Positions 22,211 to 25,995 of a DNA stretch of 25,995 nucleotides are shown here, in pieces (position 1 is the stretch's first letter; every line of letters starts with the position of its first letter). Both the position numbers and the translations under genes were made by a program. The notes beneath the pieces are model-generated. The model worked only from the letters and a program-made list of their open reading frames with translations, was not told the origin of the DNA and made no database searches. The stretch spans positions 1 to 25,995 of the forward strand of contig CAZLDG010000023.1 in NCBI GenBank assembly GCA_964558405.1, written 5' to 3'. This DNA is from Thioglobus_B sp964558405 (GTDB taxonomy: Bacteria; Pseudomonadota; Gammaproteobacteria; PS1; Pseudothioglobaceae).

Positions 22211-23906
22211 TTTTGAACCTAGTGGTCCTTTAGAGAGTCGTTGGCAGAGACATTTGTTTGACCTGGCGTTGGTAGCGCCACAAAATCGCGCCAAACATAA
22301 AGTCATTGTTATTGGTACAGGCTTGGCCGGTGCTTCACTATGCGCTTCTTTGGGTGAAGCGGGTTATCAAGTAAGTTCTTTTTGTTACCAAGATTCACCG
22401 CGTCGAGCGCATTCTATTGCAGCTCAAGGTGGTATTAATGCGGCGAAGAATTACCAAAATGATGGTGATAGTGTTTGGCGTCTGTTCTACGACACCATTA
22501 AAGGTGGCGATTTTAGAGCACGTGAGTCAAATGTATATCGCCTGGCCGAGCTCAGCACCAGTATTATTGATCAGGCTGTGGCTCAAGGTGTGCCATTTGC
22601 CAGAGAATACAGCGGCTATCTAGCCAATCGTTCTTTTGGTGGCACTCAGGTTTCACGTACATTTTATGCACGCGGACAAACGGGTCAGCAATTATTACTC
22701 GGTGCTTATAGTGCCATGAGTCGTCAGGTTGAGGCGGGTAAAGTCACACATCATTCTCGTAGCGAAATGCTAGATGTGATCATGGTAGAAGGCAAGGCGC
22801 GCGGCGTGGTGGTTCGTGATCTTGTCACCGGCGAGCTAACAACACATACCGCAGATTGCGTGGTGTTGTGTACCGGTGGTTATACCAATGCTTATTATTT
22901 ATCAACCAATGCCAAAGGTTGTAATACTTCAGCGGCTTGGCGTGCGTTTAAACAAGGCGCGTATTTTGCCAATCCAAGCTTTACTCAAATTCACCCAACT
23001 TGCGTTCCGCCAACTGGTGAGAACCAGTCAAAGCTAACTTTGATGAGTGAGTCCCTTAGAAACGATGGCCGTATTTGGGCGCCAAAAAATATTGAAGACT
23101 GTGAGAAAAATCCAGCCGATATTGCCGAAGAGGATCGCGATTATTTCTTGGAGAGAATGTATCCAGCCTTTGCTAACTTGGTACCACGTGATGTGGCCTC
23201 GCGTGCAGTGAAACTGATTTGCGACGAAGGTCGTGGTGTGGGTTCTAAGATTCATGGTCAGCGTTTGGGTGTATACCTAGACTTCTCAGGTGTGATTGCC
23301 AAATTNNNNNNNNNNNNNNNNNNNNNNNNNNNNNNNNNNNNNNNNNNNNNNNNNNNNNNNNNNNNNNNNNNNNNNNNNNNNNNNNNNNNNNNNNNNNNNN
23401 NNNNNAATCACGAAGCGGTTAAGCAAACATTAAAACGTGTACAACAGCGTATTGATCAACTGATGAACGCGCCAGATCCTCAACATACGCCAGATTATTT
23501 CCATCAGAAGCTCGGTAAGATTTTGTGGGATTCTTGTGGCATGTCTAGAGAGAAGGAAGAACTTAAAGCCGCCAAAGAAAAAATCCAAGCATTGCAGCAA
23601 GATTTTTGGCAGCAAATTAAGGTCACAGGTGTAGAGAAAGATCTAAACCAAACCTTGGAGCGCGCAGGACGTGTGGCTGATTTTATTGAGCTGGGTATTT
23701 TGATGTGCGAGGATGCGATTTCTCGTGAAGAGTCGTGTGGTGCGCATGCGCGTATTGAGCACTTATCAGAAACCGGTGAGGCCAAGCGTGATGATGAGAG
23801 CTTTGCCTATGTTGCAGCCTGGGAGCAATTGGCTGATGGCTTTAAACTGCATCCTGAGCATCTAGATTTTGAATTTATTAAGCCAACGGTTAGGAGTTAC
23901 AAATGA
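22200..23906 (+). CDS. sdhA: class-B succinate dehydrogenase/fumarate reductase flavoprotein (interrupted by a real gap)
   Basis: Start ATG 22200, with CCGGTGAG upstream; a GTG two codons earlier is less likely. The FAD fold VIVIGTGLAGASLC is at 35-48 and the covalent-flavin His71 is in RRAHSIAAQGG. The blocks AAKNYQNDGDSVWRLFYDT and GQTGQQLLLGAYSA are highly like Bacteroides-type FrdA. QIHPTCVPP and MSESLRNDG belong to the active site. After the gap, the helical tail VADFIELGILMCEDAISREESCGAHAR to SYK matches the same family. 368 codons before and 166 after the gap fall short of the roughly 640-660 expected. The N run therefore hides about 100-130 residues, including the second active-site His/Arg segment, and the true gap exceeds 100 bp. 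Its stop overlaps the sdhB start (ATGA). Confidence 0.92.
   Translation: MLNSFEPSGPLESRWQRHLFDLALVAPQNRAKHKVIVIGTGLAGASLCASLGEAGYQVSSFCYQDSPRRAHSIAAQGGINAAKNYQNDGDSVWRLFYDTIKGGDFRARESNVYRLAELSTSIIDQAVAQGVPFAREYSGYLANRSFGGTQVSRTFYARGQTGQQLLLGAYSAMSRQVEAGKVTHHSRSEMLDVIMVEGKARGVVVRDLVTGELTTHTADCVVLCTGGYTNAYYLSTNAKGCNTSAAWRAFKQGAYFANPSFTQIHPTCVPPTGENQSKLTLMSESLRNDGRIWAPKNIEDCEKNPADIAEEDRDYFLERMYPAFANLVPRDVASRAVKLICDEGRGVGSKIHGQRLGVYLDFSGVIAKXXXXXXXXXXXXXXXXXXXXXXXXXXXXXXXXXXNHEAVKQTLKRVQQRIDQLMNAPDPQHTPDYFHQKLGKILWDSCGMSREKEELKAAKEKIQALQQDFWQQIKVTGVEKDLNQTLERAGRVADFIELGILMCEDAISREESCGAHARIEHLSETGEAKRDDESFAYVAAWEQLADGFKLHPEHLDFEFIKPTVRSYK
23306..23405. other. scaffold gap of placeholder size inside sdhA
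   Basis: 100 N with no repeated sequence on the two sides, unlike the gap in dnaG. Comparison with the family implies a few hundred missing bases, so 100 is a default value, and reading frame across it cannot be judged. Confidence 0.85.
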
Positions 23907-24628
23907 TTTTTACTTTGCACATTTGGCGCCAAAAAGCCGGAGACAATGCAGGCCAGTTTGTTGATTATGAAATTGACAATATTGATGGCGATACTTCTTT
24001 TTTAGAGATGTTGGATCAGCTCAATGAGCAATTAATCGCCAAAGGCGAGGATGCGATTGTGTTTGATTATGACTGTCGTGAAGGCATCTGTGGCGCTTGC
24101 TCATTGGTAATCAATGGCCATCCACATGGCGAGAAAACCGCGACCACCACTTGTCAGTTGTATATGCGCGAATACGAAAACCAGCGTGAGCTTTGGGTAG
24201 AACCTTGGCGTGCTAACAGTTTCCCAGTGATTAAAGATTTAACGGTGGATCGTTCATCGTTTGATCGCATTATTCAATCGGGTGGTTATGTCTCAGTACA
24301 AACCGGTTCGGCGCCTGAGGCCAATACCACGCGTGTGGCCAAACCTTATGCCGACGAGGCCTTTAATGCGGCCGAGTGTATTGGCTGTGGTGCCTGCGTG
24401 GCAGTTTGTCCAAATGCCAGTGCTTCGCTATTTGTTTCTGCCAAAATTTCGCACTTGGCACTCTTGCCTCAGGGTGAGATTGAATCAAAGACGCGTGCTG
24501 AAAACATGGTGTCACGCATGGAAGACGAGGGCTTTGGCAGCTGCTCTAATCATCGACACTGTGAGCGCGTTTGTCCAAAAGGCATTTCGCTACAAAACAT
24601 CACTCGAATGAATCGCATTCTTGGATAA
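23903..24628 (+). CDS. sdhB: succinate dehydrogenase/fumarate reductase iron-sulfur subunit
   Basis: 241 residues carrying the three usual clusters. The [2Fe-2S] ligands are Cys58, Cys63, Cys66 and Cys84 (DCREGICGACSL...TTTC). Cys159, Cys162, Cys165 and Cys224 suit the [4Fe-4S] cluster, and Cys169, Cys214 and Cys220 the [3Fe-4S] cluster. It passes electrons between the flavin of SdhA and the quinone site of SdhC. The insert CPNASASLFVSAKISHLALLPQG is typical of class-B enzymes. It overlaps sdhA by 4 bp. Direction (succinate oxidation or fumarate reduction) cannot be told from sequence. Confidence 0.95.
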   Translation: MIFTLHIWRQKAGDNAGQFVDYEIDNIDGDTSFLEMLDQLNEQLIAKGEDAIVFDYDCREGICGACSLVINGHPHGEKTATTTCQLYMREYENQRELWVEPWRANSFPVIKDLTVDRSSFDRIIQSGGYVSVQTGSAPEANTTRVAKPYADEAFNAAECIGCGACVAVCPNASASLFVSAKISHLALLPQGEIESKTRAENMVSRMEDEGFGSCSNHRHCERVCPKGISLQNITRMNRILG

Positions 24629-24656
24629 TAATTTAACTTTTACATAACACAATACT

Positions 24657-25877
24657 ATGAGCTTAGAATTTCATCAATCAGCACTGGATTACCACAAGGG
24701 CGATAGACCCGGTAAATTAATCGTTTCTTCTCACAAGTCTTTAGAGACCAAAGAGGATTTGTCTTTGGCCTACACGCCAGGTGTGGCTGCACCGGTTAGA
24801 GAGATTGCCAAAAATCCAGAATTGGTGAATGACTACACCATTAAAAACAATTTGGTGGCGGTAATCTCAGACGGCTCGGCTGTACTGGGTTTGGGTAATG
24901 TAGGTCCTCTGGCCTCTAAGCCAGTGATGGAAGGCAAAGGCGTGCTGTTTAAAAAGTTTGCCGATATTGATGTGTTTGATATTGAAGTTGATACCCAAGA
25001 TGTGGATGAGTTTGTACAAACCGTAAAGAACATTGCCCCAACTTTTGGTGGTATTAACCTAGAAGACATTGCAGCGCCACGTTGCTTTGAGATCGAACAA
25101 AGATTGATCGAGGAATTGGACATTCCCGTATTTCATGATGACCAACACGGCACAGCGATTATTATTGCCGCCGGTTTGGTTAACGCACTAGAGATTCAAG
25201 GTAAGAGTCTAGAAACTGCCAAACTGGTTTGTTTGGGTGCGGGTTCAGCCGGTATTGCCACATTGAACTTATTATGCGATATGGGCCTGTCAAAAGACAA
25301 TATTCTCTTGGTGGATAAAGAGGGTGTGATTTCTACCAGCTCAGAGGATTTAAGCGAAGTTAAGGCACAATATGCCGCCAATACTGACAAGAAAACCCTG
25401 GCCGATGCTATGGAAGATGCTGATGTGTTTATTGGTGTGGCTGCTGCTAATCTGGTTTCTCAGGATATGGTGCGCTCAATGGCGGACAATCCGATTGTTT
25501 TTGCTTTATCAAATCCAGATCCAGAGATTCTGCCAACTGATGCACATGCGGTGCGTGATGATTTGATTATGGCCACGGGTCGTAGTGATTTCCCTAATCA
25601 GGTAAACAATGTATTGGGCTTTCCGTTTATCTTTAGAGGCGCGCTAGATGCTAAAGCTAAGAAGATCAACACCGAGATGAAAATCGCTGCTGTGCATGCG
25701 CTAAAAGACATGGCCAAGCTAGAGGTTCCACAAGAAGTGCTAGAGGCTTATCAAGTAGAGAGCATGGAGTTTGGCAAGGATTACATCATTCCAAAACCCT
25801 TTGATCCAAGACTGATCGACGTGGTACCAAAAGCCATTATTGAAGCGGCAAAAGCCTCGGGTGTTGCCGGCGTTTAG
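24657..25877 (+). CDS. malic enzyme (short form)
   Basis: 406 residues. It oxidatively decarboxylates malate to pyruvate with NAD(P). The N-terminal malic domain has LAYTPGVAAPVREIAKNP near 38, DGSAVLGLGNVGPLASKPVM near 72, and FHDDQHGTAI (near 160), which helps bind metal and malate. The Rossmann motif LGAGSAGIA (about 194-202) starts the NAD(P) domain. It lacks the C-terminal phosphotransacetylase-like domain of MaeB (about 760 residues), so it is the compact form common in Firmicutes and some marine bacteria. No Shine-Dalgarno is visible. It follows sdhB by 28 bp and probably shares its transcript, removing malate made from fumarate by fumarase. Confidence 0.92.
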   Translation: MSLEFHQSALDYHKGDRPGKLIVSSHKSLETKEDLSLAYTPGVAAPVREIAKNPELVNDYTIKNNLVAVISDGSAVLGLGNVGPLASKPVMEGKGVLFKKFADIDVFDIEVDTQDVDEFVQTVKNIAPTFGGINLEDIAAPRCFEIEQRLIEELDIPVFHDDQHGTAIIIAAGLVNALEIQGKSLETAKLVCLGAGSAGIATLNLLCDMGLSKDNILLVDKEGVISTSSEDLSEVKAQYAANTDKKTLADAMEDADVFIGVAAANLVSQDMVRSMADNPIVFALSNPDPEILPTDAHAVRDDLIMATGRSDFPNQVNNVLGFPFIFRGALDAKAKKINTEMKIAAVHALKDMAKLEVPQEVLEAYQVESMEFGKDYIIPKPFDPRLIDVVPKAIIEAAKASGVAGV

Positions 25878-25928
25878 TCGGGTCAAAACCTCAATTAAAT
25901 AAAAGCTAAAAAAAGTTGACTTTCCCTC

Positions 25929-25957
25929 TTGTGTTAGCGCAAGAGCTATGGGATAAT
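25929..25957 (+). promoter_or_regulatory. promoter of the tRNA-Tyr gene
   Basis: TTGTGT (25929-25934), 17 bp, then GATAAT (25952-25957) with a GC-containing discriminator (GTCGG) before the predicted start near 25964, as is common for stable-RNA promoters. An inverted repeat CTCTTG/CAAGAG (25926-25931, 25940-25945) overlaps the -35; it may be chance or a weak terminator for the malic enzyme gene. Confidence 0.6.
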
Positions 25958-25972
25958 GTCGGATTGTTTTTT

Positions 25973-25995
25973 GGAGGGGTTCCCGAGCGGCCAAA
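25973..25995 (+). tRNA. tRNA-Tyr, 5' end only
   Basis: The last 23 bases, GGAGGGGTTCCCGAGCGG then CCAAA, match the acceptor 5' strand and D-arm of bacterial tRNA-Tyr (E. coli: GGTGGGGTTCCCGAGCGGCC), differing at one acceptor base. The anticodon is outside the window. tRNA-Ser and tRNA-Leu also have GAGCGG D-arms, but GGTTCCCGAGCGGCCAAA fits Tyr best. Confidence 0.75.

Noticed and set aside
25916..25921. TTGACT as -35 of the tRNA promoter
   Set aside because: No -10-like hexamer lies 16-18 bp downstream; TTGTGT at 25929 has the right spacing to GATAAT.
1..25995. CRISPR arrays, insertion sequences, phage or toxin-antitoxin genes
   Set aside because: No spaced direct repeats, transposase motifs, terminal repeats or phage genes were seen; the window is chromosomal core plus metabolic genes.

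Overview
This window looks like a chromosomal segment of a gammaproteobacterium with moderate-to-low GC. The TatABC/HisIE order, Gor, RF2, DnaG and the mraZ-rsmH-ftsL-ftsI block are all of gammaproteobacterial type. The compact spacing, the gene content and the absence of visible sigma-54 signals would fit a streamlined marine lineage such as the sulfur-oxidising SUP05/Thioglobus group; that placement is inference. The sequence is a draft: it has two 100-N scaffold gaps. One (10291-10390) is an assembly artefact inside dnaG with a 55-bp overlap on both sides. The other (23306-23405) truly hides part of a flavoprotein gene.

Layout. (1) 1-2616, nitrogen block on the plus strand: the tail of an unidentified gene, a structured leader with two terminator-like hairpins, glnK, amtB, a terminator, and a NasT-type ANTAR antiterminator gene whose receiver lacks the phospho-acceptor Asp. 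(2) 2623-4736, minus strand: hisI-hisE-tatA-tatB-tatC, with a secreted SNase-like nuclease (4788-5264) divergent from it. (3) 5261-9006, minus strand: a LpxL-like acyltransferase, rpsO, prfB (no programmed frameshift) and gor. (4) dnaG on the plus strand, convergent with a short dcw cluster on the minus strand (mraZ, rsmH, ftsL, ftsI) that is preceded by a 25-codon membrane peptide and MraZ boxes. (5) 14861-25877, a C4-dicarboxylate island: TRAP transporter dctPQM and two-component system dctBD on the minus strand, then on the plus strand a helical-repeat-like small protein, a class-B succinate dehydrogenase/fumarate reductase (sdhC, sdhA, sdhB) and a short malic enzyme. The window ends in the 5' end of a tRNA-Tyr gene.

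How the parts may work together. DctPQM would import succinate, fumarate or malate. SdhCAB interconverts succinate and fumarate with quinone, and malic enzyme turns malate into pyruvate. DctB would sense the dicarboxylate. DctD keeps its receiver and Fis-type HTH, but its AAA+ domain has lost the GAFTGA loop, the Walker B acid pair and the arginine finger, so it cannot be a normal sigma-54 activator. The same 16-bp dyad GGCGAAAATCCGCCTA, followed by the same 13-bp word CTTGGATTTTTAT, lies upstream of dctP and in the dctB/sdh divergent region, in the same orientation toward dctP and toward the sdh operon. I propose this as the cis-element of a sigma-54-independent dicarboxylate regulon, which is the most novel signal here. 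The second is a possible ANTAR-controlled attenuation of glnK-amtB.
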